Source of the DNA: Floccularia luteovirens | Taxonomy: Eukaryota; Basidiomycota; Agaricomycetes; Agaricales; Squamanitaceae | Assembly: GCA_009739215.1 (NCBI GenBank) | Contig: VSJF01000007.1 | Location: 1,054,001 to 1,118,000 of the forward strand | Direction: 5' to 3' | DNA length: 64,000 bases | In this document: positions 11,778 to 26,502 of the stretch, one piece after another | Layout: every line of letters starts with the position of its first letter | How positions within the stretch are numbered: position 1 is the first letter of the stretch | Made by a program: the position numbers and the translations under genes | Notes under the pieces: generated by a model | Databases searched by the model: none | What the model was told of the DNA's origin: nothing | The model's input: the letters and a program-made list of their open reading frames with translations, nothing else

Positions 11778-12415
11778 TAACCTTCTTTCCAAGTCGCATG
11801 CTGGTCATGCCTGTTACGAAAACTCCTATGTCTGGTATGTTTGTGTCTCCCGAAACAAACTGTATGGCTTCTGACTTTAACTCTCGAAATCCAACATATC
11901 TTACCTCAGTCTTGTCAACTCCGCTCTTTTCCAAGTCAATGCGCAACATCTGATATCACCAAGTTTCTATGCATACCACCTTTGTCGAAGTCAAGTTTAT
12001 CTATTTGTAAGCACGTAACGGCTCAACATCTTCCTCAAGGCAATACCAGCATATATCTCTTCACCTCGTCGCACTTATATCTTACGAATTCGGTCCTCAA
12101 TACAACGACGTTCACAGTCATTTCCTTGTTCCTCTTCCTTTTCAATTGTATCACGTAGCTTCATCAATAATGCTCAATATGGATGATACAGCTTCTACCA
12201 GATATATATGTTTAATGAGACTAAGCACATTTAAAGTATTCAGGCTAGCGACATGTTTGTGTTTCATCGAATTGAAGATAAGATGTGTTATAGCTACCCA
12301 GGGTCGTTTAGAAAGTGTACATGTGTTGATAATCAAATCATAACAAACCTTGAAACAAGCACGTTTATTGATTTTGCCTTGGTGCCTTGGGCTACTTATA
12401 TCTTATCGTATCCTG
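11778..12415. other. Intergenic
   Basis: 638 bp between tandem genes. Several short open frames overlap here in all frames, typical of noncoding DNA; none has motifs. It should hold the kinase 3' UTR and the next promoter. Confidence 0.45.
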
Positions 12416-14934
<2,519 letters not shown>

Positions 14935-15122
14935 TTGGTACATAAGAGAGTAATGTAGTAATACATAGGGTAATATAATAAGTGTAACAACGCAACATGC
15001 AGCATGTTTACGGAGCTCTCGAATGGTTGAACTTTGGATAAACAAGAGCCTAGAAAATCCGAGCGTACATCAAGTTACCGCTTCCTGGAAAGATTTTCAG
15101 GAACATGCACTTAAGATATAGA

Positions 15123-15162
15123 TCACGTGATGATATGACCCCAAATGATTCTTGCTATATAA
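15123..15162 (+). promoter_or_regulatory. Palindromic CACGTG site and TATA box
   Basis: TCACGTGA at 15123-15130 is a bHLH-type E-box palindrome. TATATAA at 15156-15162 lies about 71 bp upstream of the ATG at 15233, a workable TATA position. Function is inferred from sequence only. Confidence 0.4.
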
Positions 15163-15232
15163 CCACGCATCCCTTCTGTGGCAACACCATCACTACTGTG
15201 CTTCGTTTTTCGAACCATCGATACTCACAATC

Positions 15233-15838
15233 ATGTCCGCCCTCCTGCGCACCATTTCGTATACAGCGCGCTCACATTCTCGTCACGCGCGCGCATTTCA
15301 TTCGCCCTACGCCGTTCTTGGAAGCTCCCCTCTAACGACGCCTCCCACTGCTGCTTCCAACGTCTCATCTGTATATGAAAAACAGACAGATTACTCACCA
15401 GAACCCTCTATACCTCATTCGGGGAGGCGCACTTATGTTGTTTCAGAACCAGACGCATCCGCGACGCACTACCAGGTTCCATCCGGCGCATACCCCACAA
15501 CTGCCCCTTACGTCAATTTCACAGCCACAGAGGCACCAAATACGCAAGGAGGCCAAACTAGTTCGACGAGCTCAGATTTATTAGCGCATGAAGTGACTAC
15601 GGGAGCTGCTGAACAACACCCGGGAGGTGTTGGAGAGAGTGCAGCGGTGAGAAATGCGTCGGCGCCTGGGGAAATGGGTGCCCGTGGAGGAGGATTTGGA
15701 GGTGAGGAGATGATGGACAAGGCGGGTACAGTTGCTGGGAAGGGAACATTGGGGGAGCGAAATCCACCACCTGATGGTGCATCCGCGGAGCGATTTTCGA
15801 AAGCTGGCGTTGAAAATGCGTGGAAGCTGAGGAAGTAA
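15233..15838 (+). CDS. Small protein with mitochondrial-type N-terminus
   Basis: Single-exon frame of 201 residues. I start at 15233 because the ATG follows an AATC context and a TATA box, and because the sequence from there (MSALLRTISYTARSHSRHAR) is rich in Arg/Ser with no acidic residue, as in mitochondrial presequences. The rest is Gly/Ala/Ser/Thr-rich, with a Gly-rich patch ARGGGFGGEE around residue 150 and a basic C-terminus AWKLRK. There is no transmembrane helix. I do not recognise a named family. An upstream ATG at 15152 would add 27 residues of less likely sequence. Confidence 0.65.
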   Translation: MSALLRTISYTARSHSRHARAFHSPYAVLGSSPLTTPPTAASNVSSVYEKQTDYSPEPSIPHSGRRTYVVSEPDASATHYQVPSGAYPTTAPYVNFTATEAPNTQGGQTSSTSSDLLAHEVTTGAAEQHPGGVGESAAVRNASAPGEMGARGGGFGGEEMMDKAGTVAGKGTLGERNPPPDGASAERFSKAGVENAWKLRK

Positions 15839-16927
15839 AAAAGGTGAAACAGAACTGTGCGATGATCATGAGAACTTTATTTAAAACGCGTTGTACTTGA
15901 GAAACCTTGTCAAGATATATTGTCTTCGTCTTTCCCTGTTTACGGCTTTATTGTAGTTTGTAATGTACTTGCCTCATCGTGAGCTTAAGAAAAGTAGTGC
16001 GATATTCCGCCGCTGGGTAAGAGTAAAATCGAGTTGTAGGTAAAATGTAGGATATAGGACATTTATTATTCTGAGATCCAAGGGAATAGACTGACCGAGA
16101 TAGGTTTGGATAGCGAACCCGCAACTAGCCAGATCCAGCTATCAACATTCTATTTGAGCATAAAGGGAGGTGAAACAGGACATTGAATAAGTCCATGGTT
16201 TCTTCTGGTTAGGATAAACAACACGGGGCTAACATGCAACTCCAAAGATTAAGACAGCTAGATTGTTCACATATAGATGGGTGTCCGAGGGTGTCAGCAA
16301 ACCTGACAATCGAAACAAAAGGTGCGCATCTAGAGCTTAGCCGATGTATCAAACGGTGTCTTTCAAGGAGTCAATTTGCAACGTTCTGATAAATTGAACT
16401 GAATATGACTTTGAAGAAGGGTATTGCGGAACATGCGGTTAATAATCCTGAAGACAGCTTTTTTGTCTACGGTGTACGTACAATGTCATGGCGAGGCGGT
16501 GAGTGGGCTGTGCGTAACACCACCACCTCCACGCAAGTCGGTGTACGGGTGGTTAGCAGTGTTTTAAGATGAACAGGTGCATTCCTAACTCATATAGGGT
16601 ATAGACTCGGCATACGTTTTTGGTGGTGTTTCATCCTCAATTTAAATTTATGAGATCCAGCACAGGCGGAGGTTAGTAATAAAAATATGCATTCGAGCGC
16701 ACCATGAGGAATATGAATGGCGAAGAGTAGAAAGTGCCTATTGGAAGGTCAAACGATGTTTTGTGGAATATATGAATGAAAGGCATACTTTGTACTCGAG
16801 TACAGTTTGAGAGTTGATAAGATTAAATTCCCGCGCCACCAACGGTTGAGATGGCGGGCCGATGGAAGGCTGAATTGAGCGTAACAGCCACTCCGAGTCT
16901 TTCATCTCATCCAGTCTCACTCCAAGA
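15839..16927. other. Intergenic, about 1.1 kb
   Basis: Between two genes pointing the same way. No motif-bearing frame, no repeat and no RNA gene seen. A short minus-strand frame at 16738-16959 overlaps the sirtuin start and has no support. Confidence 0.45.
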
Positions 16928-18875
16928 ATGACCGTCTTCCTTCCCCTCGATGCTGGCACTCCTCCTCCTCATTCACCTTCCTTCCTTTTGCCACCCGTAG
17001 ATGCTCAATCCCAATTACACAATGCCATGAAAGCTATCAGGAAAGCAAAACGAATCGTTGTAATTTGTGGTGCGTGGTTTCCGCATGCCCTTATTTTTTG
17101 TGTCTCCTGTGCTCATATCTTATTGTGTATCTTTTTTCTAGGTGCCGGTATCTCTGTGCAAGCTGGCATACCGGACTTCAGGTCCCCAGAGGGTTTGTTC
17201 AAATCGTTGAAGCGAGATAATCCCCGTGAGTTTCTTGCCTCCGGGAAAGATCTCTTCGACGCATCTGTGTTCAACGTAAGTTCGTCATCTCTTTTAGAAG
17301 GAAATATGGCCCGGACTCCCTCTATCATACTACGGAACCTTCTTCCGTTATCTCTCTTTCATATTTTCTGTCTTGTCACAAGTTTCTAATCCGACCCTAC
17401 TGTTTGTCTTACAGTCTGAAAACAAAACTTCCATGTTTTGCCAGATGATAGCCCAACTCTCCGAACTGTCAGAGGCAGCTCAACCGACAGCATTTCACCA
17501 CCTCCTACGAGCTCTCGATGACAGAGGAAAACTTCTCCGTGTATACACACAAAACATTGATGCTCTAGAACAAAAGTGTGGTTTGACTTTTGGTGTCCCA
17601 GAGTATGAAGCCAAACGATGTAGGACCCGGTCAAAGGGCAAGTCTCTCAAATTACCAGAGGAAATCTCCAGTATACCAGAAGACCTTTCTCAACCAGAGC
17701 GTCTACCATCACCCCCTGTTGAGACCCCTCGATGCATCCCTCTTCACGGCACACTCCAACTTGTACACTGCCAGATATGCAATCACTCCTATCCACTTCC
17801 AGAGTATCTGCCGTCGCTTGCCTCTGGTCAACCTCCACAATGTCCCGAGTGTACATCTATCGAAGAGACGCGACAGCTCGTGGGTAAACGCCCTCGGGGA
17901 ATAGGAAAACTCCGCCCTAGCGTCGTTTTGTATAATGAAGCACATAAGGACGGTGAAGGTGTAGGAGAGGTTGTTCGGAAAGACCTCATTGGGTCATCAA
18001 AGGGTAAAGGAAGAAGCGGTGCCGATTTGTTATTAGTGGTTGGCACGAGTCTGAGAGTACCCGGTACGAAACGTATGGTGCGCGAGTTCGCCAAAGCCGT
18101 TCGGGCTCGTCGTGCAGGTTCATCCTCGAAAGACGAACATGGAACTCCTTCGTCTCCTCGTCGTTCTCCAACTCAGGAGGAAGAACCAGCGATGAAGGCA
18201 TTGTATTTGAATCTGGATTTTCCGGTGCCAACACGGGAATGGGAGGGGGTTTTCGATGCATGGATACAAGGCGATGCGCAACAACTTGCTGAAATGTTGC
18301 AAGACGAGATCGACAAGGAGTCGAGAGCGAAGGAACTCGTTTTGGAAAAGAAAAGGCGGAAAGACGAGGAAGCAGCGTTACTTCCCATCGCGTATGATAC
18401 GGATCCTGATGTTGTGCAGCAGCAAGAACCATGTGCTAGTAAAACTCCTTCCAAACGGAAGTCAATGGGACCTATGCGAACGCCTATTAAGCGGAAGAAG
18501 GTGGAATCCGCATTACCCAGTCCTCCACCTACACAAATCGAACATAGGCCAGACAGTACGCAACAACGAAAGCTGATGCTCCGCATTCCTGCAGTAGCAC
18601 GTCGCGCCAGTACGCGTGCAGAAGTGTGTTACACCCCTTGTGCACCCCCAATAGTGAACACAACCACTGCCGCTTGGAATGAACTACACATTCCTACTCC
18701 TTCTCCGACTCCTTTTAACAAACGCACAAAAGCAGGCCGTCGTGCTGCACGTCTCGCTCAGCAATCAAAACTCCCCTCAGAGAGAGGTAGGAAGAAAGCT
18801 ATCTCTGTCTCTGTTGCGTCGGATGAGGATGACGTCCTTCCAGAGTTTGTTATACATCATCCCATCGTTGTGTAG
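16928..18875 (+). CDS. NAD-dependent protein deacetylase, Hst3/Hst4-like sirtuin
   Basis: Three exons (16928-17069, 17142-17275, 17415-18875) give 578 residues. Sirtuin motifs appear in order: GAGISVQAGIPDFRSPEG (NAD binding), VYTQNIDALEQKCGL, the catalytic His in IPLHGT, a zinc ribbon CQIC...CPEC, and LLLVVGTSLRVPG. The insert of about 45 residues between the TQNID motif and the HGT motif and the missing N-terminal extension resemble the fungal Hst3/Hst4 class, which removes acetyl from histone H3 K56. The C-terminal 250 residues are charged with several basic stretches (KRRKDEE, SKRKSMG, IKRKKVE) that could be nuclear signals. Subclass assignment is inference; the sirtuin call is firm. Confidence 0.93.
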
Positions 18876-19250
18876 TACTGAGGTATAGATCTTTCCTTTC
18901 TTTTTTCCTCTTTTATTTGTGTAGCCGTATTTATTCTTTATCATTATTTATCTTTTCCCTTCTCTTTTACTATCCAGACTTATAGAATGGGGTATTTGAT
19001 TTCGCTCGTAATGCGAAACCAATACATAAATAACTCTCAGTGTGAAGAATTTAGAGTGTCGAACATGAGAAAAAGTCAAGATTGAACGTTTGAACCCAAG
19101 TCCATTGCACAATATCCGACGTACAGATCTATGATTTTAATTATACAAAGCGGAAATTTAGATGCGTAGAACCAACCCAATGATCAATGCAGGGATTCAA
19201 AAGAAGAAATTATACAAAGCAACATTCAACAGAATACAAAATAGGTTGCC
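18876..19250. other. Intergenic, convergent 3' ends
   Basis: 375 bp between sirtuin and phosphoketolase stop codons. T-rich from 18890 to 18970. No gene seen. Confidence 0.5.
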
Positions 19251-22178
19251 CTAATCAAAAACTGGTGTATCGAAGATGTGATCATGATCTAATAATTTGT
19301 TTAGTAAAAATGAGCATCATAGTATTCCAAAACTGTAAGACTCACCCTTCCCATTCGCATAGATGTAATCTTTTTCTTTTTGTGCAAGGTGTTGGAGGTA
19401 ACTGCAAGTCTCATGGGCATTGATAGCGACTGCAGGATTGCTTTGGGCTCCACCGTGTATTGCTGCGACAGCAACATGGAAACGTGATGTTCGATTACAT
19501 AGCATCATCTAGTCGTGATCACAAAAATGGACCGTTAGCGATGGTCTGGGCAAAAAACGAAACTGAGATTACATACATCGAATGGGGAGGTCGTTGTACC
19601 TTCTTCATTGTAGCTAAGATAATAACAACATTAGAAACAATGATCTGCAATAGAAGAAGCGATGCAGATATACCCTTCAATAGTGACTCTATGCAGGTTC
19701 CTCCTACCGAAAAGTAAAGCCCTCAGTTCCATAGGGTACCCATGGTAGTTGAAATGTATCGGCTTGTCATCGGTGAACAAAGTGGTGAACGCTTCATCGC
19801 CGAGTGCGTGAGGATGAGAGCCACTGGTGCTTAAGATCATGAGGTCGGTCACATTGACGACGCGAACCCGAAGCGCTGGGGCATATTTGCGTAAGAGAGC
19901 TGCCGCTGCAATCACTTCAAAGGTCATCTCTACGCCGATGCCAACGAGGACGCTGATTAAGAGGTTAGGATTCGATACAATCCTACCGCAAAGTCGAGAA
20001 CATACACGTCAGGGTTGATGCCATCCTCGACACTTGCAAATTTCCAGACCGAGCAACCAGCGATGCAGTGCTAAAGGAGACAGTAAGTCAATGTAGGGGA
20101 ACATAGAATAGAGCAAAACAAGGCGTACACGGTCAGCTTCCTCACGGTTCAACCATATAGGTGTGGGCTGCTTGCTGCCCACCATGAGGTTAATATAATT
20201 CTTGGCTCGGAGACAGTGCGCAACCGTGGAGAGGAAGCAGTTGGCGTCTGGAGGAAGATACACACGCGCAAATCGAGGTTTCAAATTAAGTACAGCGCCA
20301 ATAAACGATGGGTTCTGATGTGAGAACCCATTGTGCTCCTGACGAGTCCATGTAGACGTTTCGATATAGTTAAGTGAGCCACAAGGTTGACGCCACGTCG
20401 TTTCGCAAGCCATCTTGGAGAATTTGCTATATTGGACCATCATGGTGTGTACTATTCCGAGGAAGGCTTCATATGACGGGAAAAGTCCAGTTCGTCCTGT
20501 AAGAGTGTATCCTTGCAACATCCCCTGACAGGTATGTTCAGAAAGTATTTCAACTACACGGCCACCCTGTGCTCGACTGGCGATGTCCCATTGGAAATTT
20601 CGTCCAGTTTCGTCAAACACAGCGTCCAACTTGTTGGAAACAAGTTCATCAGGAGAAAAGATCCGGAAAGTTTTTGGATTCCTAGTGGTTTGTTTCAGAT
20701 CAGTTACCAGTCGAACGAAAAATGGCGCACATACTCTTTGATAACCTCCTTGAGTAACTTGCCGACTGCTTTCATACAGCTTTCCTGAGTGCCCTTATCA
20801 CCACAAAGCAGTGTCCAGTCAAACACACTGATTGAAGTATATGCTTTGTAGCTCTCCCTTCGCTGACCCATTTTCTTTTCATTATTTTCGGGAATGATTG
20901 ACAATACCGTGTCAACTGGTACTCCTGCTTCTGTAAACAAGTCTTGAGGCTTGTATGAACTTAGCCAGTCTTGTAGAGCTGAGAGCTCTTGTTTGGATGT
21001 TTTTGCGTTGGGAAGAGGAACTTGATGTGCATGGAACGAGCCCTCTATAAATTCGCCATTCAAGGACTTGGGACCAGATAGACCTTTGGGTGTTCGCAGG
21101 ATCAAGACGGGCCAACGGGGCTTGACAATCGGATTTCCAGAGCGTGCAGCATGCTGAATTTTCTTAATTTCAGCAAGAGCCCATTCGAATGATGCAGCTA
21201 GATCGTTGTCGAGATTAGGCAAATCCGAGATTATGCGGACTTGGTACCCATAGCCACTTTTATTTAAAAATTAAAGCTGAGATTAGTGGCATGGGTATTT
21301 ACTCACGTGAAGAGTGCGGTGATTTCTTTATCGTCCATGACACCAAATATAGTGCGCTCAGATATTTTGAAGCCATTAACGTGCAATATTGGTAGAACTG
21401 CGCCGGATTCTGCAGGGTCTATATACTTGTAGCCATGCCAGGCAGTTGCGGTTGGACCAGTTTCGGCCTCGCCATCTCCTACGACACAGACGACAACGAG
21501 ATCGGGGTTGTCCATGACAGCACCAAATGAAACACTAAGGGCGTAACCGAGCTCGCCACCTTCATGTATTGCACCTGGAGTTTCTGCATTGATATGACTG
21601 GGAAAACCACCAGGAACACTGAAGCGAGAGATAAGGTTTTTAAGACCTTTATGATCGCGAGTGTATTCCGGATGAAAAGTGCTCAGAGAGTCCTCCAACC
21701 AAAGACAAGAGAGTATCCCTGGTGCGCCGTGACCTGTATGACGTCAGAACTGCAATCATACGAGTCTGTGTTATGACGTCACCTGGCCCAACAACATACA
21801 GTGCATCAAGTCCAGTCTTACGGATGATTCGGTTCATGTGCGCATATACCATCGTAAGACCAGGACAAGTGCCCCAATGACCAAGGAGTCGGGGCTTGAT
21901 GTCCTCGTGAGTCAGGTTTTGCTCCAATAAGACGTTGTTCTTGAGGAATATCATTGCTATGTATGTCAATAAGCGACATGGAAAACCCGAGACATATGAA
22001 TCACTAAAATACCTGCAGCGATGTAGTCTGCAGACTTCCGGAACAGTTGGAGGGCTTCAAGTTCATCCTTGCTGAGATAGTCCTTTGTGTTGAGCTGGAC
22101 AGCATACTGGAGGATAGAGTCTGGGAGAAGAGAGTTGTCTGGAGGAGGGTTTGGCTGAGAGATTTGTTGAGCAGGCAT
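19251..22178 (-). CDS. Phosphoketolase (xylulose-5-P / fructose-6-P)
   Basis: Ten exons (22178-22013, 21956-21783, 21733-21307, 21256-20735, 20681-20129, 20070-20006, 19952-19674, 19613-19577, 19508-19346, 19288-19251) total 807 residues, the usual size for Xfp. Motifs seen: GHWGTCPGL and GPGHGAPG near the N-terminus, SHINAETPGAIHEGGELGYA, and the thiamine-diphosphate site GDGEAETGPTATAWH. Mid-protein LHVNGFKISERTI and C-terminal HQNPSFIGA and LPPDANCFLS are also conserved. The enzyme splits xylulose-5-phosphate or fructose-6-phosphate with phosphate to acetyl phosphate plus glyceraldehyde-3-phosphate or erythrose-4-phosphate, in the cytosol. It is divergent from the acetate kinase gene, which uses its product. 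The C-terminal exon is only 38 nt and ends DTPVFD. Confidence 0.96.
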
Positions 22179-22205
22179 GATGATGATGATGATGATGATG
22201 ATGAT
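22177..22205. repeat. ATG/CAT trinucleotide repeat at the phosphoketolase start
   Basis: About nine copies of GAT/ATG on the plus strand. On the transcribed minus strand it reads CATCAT and sits immediately before the start codon, so it lies in the 5' UTR. It adds no upstream ATG in that orientation. Confidence 0.8.
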
Positions 22206-22344
22206 GTAGGAAAGGATGGGGACAGAGAGAGATTTTATATATTGGAATAAAACATATTATATCAAGATCTAGATTCTAGACTTGGCTAGACCTTTCGTGC
22301 GATAACATAAGACCGGAGACAATTGAATTATTAGAGATGTGATC
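22179..22344. promoter_or_regulatory. Shared divergent promoter, phosphoketolase / acetate kinase
   Basis: Only 166 bp separate the two start codons. The stretch is AT-rich (for example around 22240-22262) and must carry both promoters and 5' UTRs. No specific factor site is claimed. Confidence 0.6.
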
Positions 22345-23883
22345 ATGGCTTTCATTCTCTCTCTCAACGCTGGTTCCTCTTCGCTCAAAATATCCCTCTA
22401 CAGTCTTGACGGTCTCGACCTTCTCCTTTCCTCCTCCATTTCTTCCATTTCTTCCCCTCCAGCACATTTCTCTTTCATCTCTTCTACAAAAAATACAAGT
22501 CTCACAGTCGACACAATTACCGACCATGCTTCTGCATTTAAACATTTCCTAGATGCACTCCACAATGACGCTGCCATCTCCTCTGCACACATCAAGTGTG
22601 TTTGCCATCGTGTGGTCCACGGGGGAGACTATCACGATCCTGTAATAATCACCCGCGAGGCTTTTCACCACATCGAAAAGTTGTCAGATCTTGCGCCCCT
22701 GTGTGTTGCTTACCCTTGTAACAAATCTTGCAAATCTAATGCAATATGCCCAGGCACAATGGCGCCGCGCTCTCTGTTATTCAAGCCTCCATCGACGCGC
22801 TCCCGCACGCAAAGTCAATAGCATATTTTGATACTGCATTCCACACTTCCATCCCCACGCATATTTCAAGTTATCCAATTAACCAGTCTATTGCCAAGGA
22901 ACGTGGTCTGAGAAAATACGGCTTCCATGGTCTGAGCTGTAAGATTCTGTCATTAACTGTGTTGGTAACTCTAATAATTTTTTTCATATACCATAACAGA
23001 TGCTTTTATAGTGCGTTCCGTTGCGCATCATCTCCAACAGGTTGGTCTGAGGTAATCGTACGCCTACAACATAACTGAGCGTCCTTTAGCCCAAATCATC
23101 TCTCAATCTCATTGTACTCCACCTTGGATCAGGCGCATCCGCGTGTGCAATCCAAGGCGGACGCGCACTCGATACCTCCATGGGTCTGACCCCACTAAGC
23201 GGTCTTCCTGGCGCTACTCGCTCGGGTGCTGTTGATCCCAGTCTCATTTTCCATTATACTAATCGTGCCGGGCGAATTACCCATGACCCGAGTATGGCCA
23301 CACATGTCGGAGTAACTGCTGTATGTGCTATTACTTGCTCTTTCTGCACAAAGCACGTATAAATCATTACTTTAGGCAGAGGACATTTTGAATCGTAAAG
23401 CGGGGTGGAAGGCTCTTACTGGAACAACCGACTTTGGAGAAATCACTGCAAAAGCTGATTTATCGAATCCCATTGCCGATCCAGAAAATGTATATCGTCT
23501 TGCGTTTGACCTCTTTTTGGACAGGATTATTGGGTATATTGGATCATACTATCTCAAACTTGAAGGCAAAGTACATGCATTAGTGTTTGCAGGCGGAATT
23601 GGTGAACATAGCGAAGTATTAAGGCAGAAAGTTGCGGAAAAGGTGGAATGTCTTGGGTTCGAGGAACTGAGTGGGGAGTTGAATAAAGGACAAAGGGATG
23701 AAGTAGTCTGGGATGTGAGCCGCGGAGAAATGGATGATAGGAAGAGGGAGAAAAGAATCTTGGTGTGCAAAACCGATGAGCAGGTATGTTTGTCCATCAC
23801 CAGGTATGGAATTATTCACCCACGCATCAATATAGTTGGAGATGGCAAGAGAATGTGCTCATGATAAGACGATGATCAATTAG
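22345..23883 (+). CDS. Acetate kinase
   Basis: Six exons (22345-22700, 22754-22938, 23000-23040, 23090-23320, 23376-23783, 23836-23883) join in frame to 422 residues. Acetokinase motifs: NAGSSSLK at the N-terminus, [15 protein letters not shown], the [11 protein letters not shown] loop, LHLGSGAS phosphate site, and FAGGIGEHS near the C-terminus. It interconverts acetyl phosphate plus ADP with acetate plus ATP. The fungal pathway partner is phosphoketolase, which lies head-to-head 166 bp away. The fourth intron boundary was chosen to restore the phase before [10 protein letters not shown]. The start follows directly on [12 protein letters not shown]; an ATG two codons upstream is also in frame. 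Confidence 0.95.
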
Positions 23884-25609
23884 ACCTGTATAATTATGGA
23901 TTTGTGTACATATTGATATCCATCGTCAAGCCTGACAAATGTATGAGATAATTCGAGCTATAACATGAACGTACAACATTTTCGTCTTGGTGACTTAGGA
24001 ATAACATGCGTTATTCAAGTTCTAGACTTCTAAATAGTACCAGATAATATTAATGAACAGTTATCCCAATAATAACTCTATAGTTCTAGGCCTAGGGCAG
24101 GAGCTTAATTTTGCTATACCGTGACTTACGGGGGAACTAGACGTAAGTCTAAGGCGTGTTCTGGGGCATGGCATTTGGAGAATACTGATTTCAGCTAAGT
24201 GGATAACAAAAGAGCACAGGTTATACTTCGAAGCCAAATAACAGACCCATATGGGGACTCAGTACTCAGTACTCAACGTTTAACTGGCAGTACAGATCAA
24301 TCATGATGCATGAAGCACAGCTCCAGTTGACGTATTCCCAACAAATGGTGCAACACTTGAAATGAACTTCAGGCGTACCAAGACGTATGTAAGGGTCGAG
24401 TGGTCATTGATCAAGCAGGAGGCTCACTAGCAACAGACCGCACATGCGCAGAGAAAGTTATGAACACAGGCGTCGCAAGGTGCCTGTACTAGATTAATGA
24501 TTGGTGACCAATAGGCTGTGTTTGATTACAAGATGCGTTACACTATTTTTGGGTAAGAATGGAGATAAAGAGTGCACCGGCACGTACGCCTCAAAGTCAA
24601 GAGAGACAGCGGCTTGGGTGCGTGTATCAGAATATTAAAGTACCTTTCCAGAAGGTAGAGGCGTTGTGGCTGGGTTCTGGATCTTCTGGATTTAGATGTT
24701 CCTTGGACTTCTGAATGAGGTCCTATGAAGTCGGGAGTCTCAATGCTACTTATCAAAGTGGGCGGTTGTACTAGATCCGCGGTCTGGAATCAATGCTGAG
24801 AATTTTGAACAGCACATGTTGACAGACGAATCCAGAGCCTCAAGACCTCAGGCCTCAGGCCGGCCTCAAACTTGGCAACATATGATATCACTATGCATAC
24901 ATATGTAAGTGTGTAAATAACTATGCAGCGCATAGCTTAGAATACAATTAGGATATTAAGTGAGAGTGCCAGTACGCATGCAGGCATTTTGTTGATAGAT
25001 AGGAGTAGCGAGGGAATGTGAGGGAACTCCGGCCCTTGGCCCTTGGTCCTTTCGGGGCTGTGTATCTGAGTGAAATTTCTATTTGTTGAAGAGATAATCC
25101 AAATATCCACGATGGCGCGTCTAGTGCGGGAAACCGAATGAATACATCCTGACAAGTGGTTCTTCAAAAGCTGTTGAATTGGAGAAAAAAATAAGTCCCA
25201 AGCAATTTTACAACTCGTGTATCCAGCATCACTCACACCAATTCAATATTCAAACTTCAGGCCTCAGGCCCCATTAAGTACACATCTTCCTTTGAATCCT
25301 TGCCTTGTTCGTTGCTCTTCCCGTGCTAGTCGGTTATGATGATGTATTTAGAGAGCTAAAGGAACATTCGATGAAAGTGTCGTGGAGAACTTGCCCCAGT
25401 AAGACGCGCATAGCCTTGCGGTGATTCTTCGTTATTATTCGCTAGAATTGGATGGGCGTCTGTAAGCTTACAGGCGTTAACTTTTAAGTCAAACAAAAGC
25501 GATGTGGGTTGTTTACATAATGAATCGACATTTTATTTTATGGTTAATAATCTTTAAAATTTAAATAGGTGTTGGAAAAATTACAATTCTGTGAATATCC
25601 CAAACAACA
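23884..25609. other. Gene-poor region with short direct repeats
   Basis: 1.7 kb without a supportable gene. Two minus-strand open frames (24538-24756, 24937-25236) carry no motif. Short tandem duplications are frequent: ACTCAGT twice near 24257, GGCCCTT twice near 25031, and the CCTCAGG-type block described separately. The look is of old, decayed intergenic or transposon-derived DNA, but no terminal repeats or transposase fragment were found. Confidence 0.4.
24846..25270. repeat. Two copies of a CTCAGGCCTCAGGCC block
   Basis: The block occurs at 24846-24861 and again, with one change, at 25255-25270, about 400 bp apart. Each copy is itself a 7-8 bp tandem duplication. They bracket AT-rich sequence; no target-site duplication was recognised. 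Confidence 0.5.
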
Positions 25610-26502
25610 TTATCTTACAAGCTTTTCTCTGAGCTCTGCAGCTTTCAATTTCGCGAGTAGGTACCGTAATCGTTCGGTATAGCATATGGTTAATTCGTTT
25701 CTGCGGTTCCTTAAATCTTGGATACTCCTGTTGTAGCGAAATGTATTTTGTTCTTTTTTTCTCCTGTCCTTTGCGGTGGGATGGCAAGCGGTCGTCTGGA
25801 TTATCAGATTTGCTTCCAAATTGTTCAATGCGCTAGTGAGACTTTGCAATACTGTTTCGGTATTTTTTATAGCATAACGGATGTCGGCTGTTGTAGACAG
25901 ATTGCTATCTTCGAAAATTTCGTCACTTGACAGGCTAGCAGAATTCGGAATGAGTGGAGTAGAAGCAGGGACGGAATGTCCTGGTAGGGCAGTTGCCGCT
26001 CCCTCGCCAATTTTGGGAATAGTACCGGTCACTAATGAGTGAGAAGTTTTGCGTGATTTATGCGCGTCTCCCTTCACAGAAGGATCATGAGGCACGCATC
26101 TTGTAGATAGGCGGAATAGACCTGCTAAGCTGGGAGCCATAACTCTGGATAACAGCCATGAACTTTCAGGAGCAACTGGGCTCTTGACTGATCTCTGTGA
26201 GACAGCTATAGTTATCATATTTCTGTCAGTATCAAGTGTATGTAATGAAGCTCAATGTCCACACACAGTTGGAAATTTTGTTATGCCTTATCGCCACTAA
26301 TGGCTTTTCAGTGGGTATGCTGACATTATTTGAATCATGTTGAAAAACCCGTTGACGTAGTGTCCTATATTCTTCATCGCTGTAGAGAAAATTAACTACC
26401 TATATTTCATGTAGGTCATGGTTTTACTTACGTGAGTATTCCACTTGCGTTTGCATCACCGAGTTCATTGAGGCATCCGGCCAAAGTCATTGGTAGTACC
26501 AT
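25610..26502 (-). CDS. Conserved-type hypothetical protein with C-terminal coiled coil
   Basis: Three exons (26502-26432, 26379-26267, 26205-25610) close in frame to 259 residues. The N-terminus MVLPMTLAGCLNELGDANAS followed by TDEEYRTLRQRVFQ looks like a short helical module with regular hydrophobic spacing. The middle is Ser/Pro-rich. From about residue 170 two long helices rich in Leu, Glu, Arg and Lys (TETVLQSLTSALNNLEANL; RYLLAKLKAAELREKL) predict a coiled coil. I do not recognise a characterised family and infer no function. The first exon is supported by phase and a GTAAGT donor; the second start ATG, four codons in, would also work. Confidence 0.65.

Noticed and set aside
11602..11949. 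115-codon minus-strand frame overlapping the end of the casein kinase.
   Set aside because: It is the antisense shadow of the real last exon; no homology and no start context.
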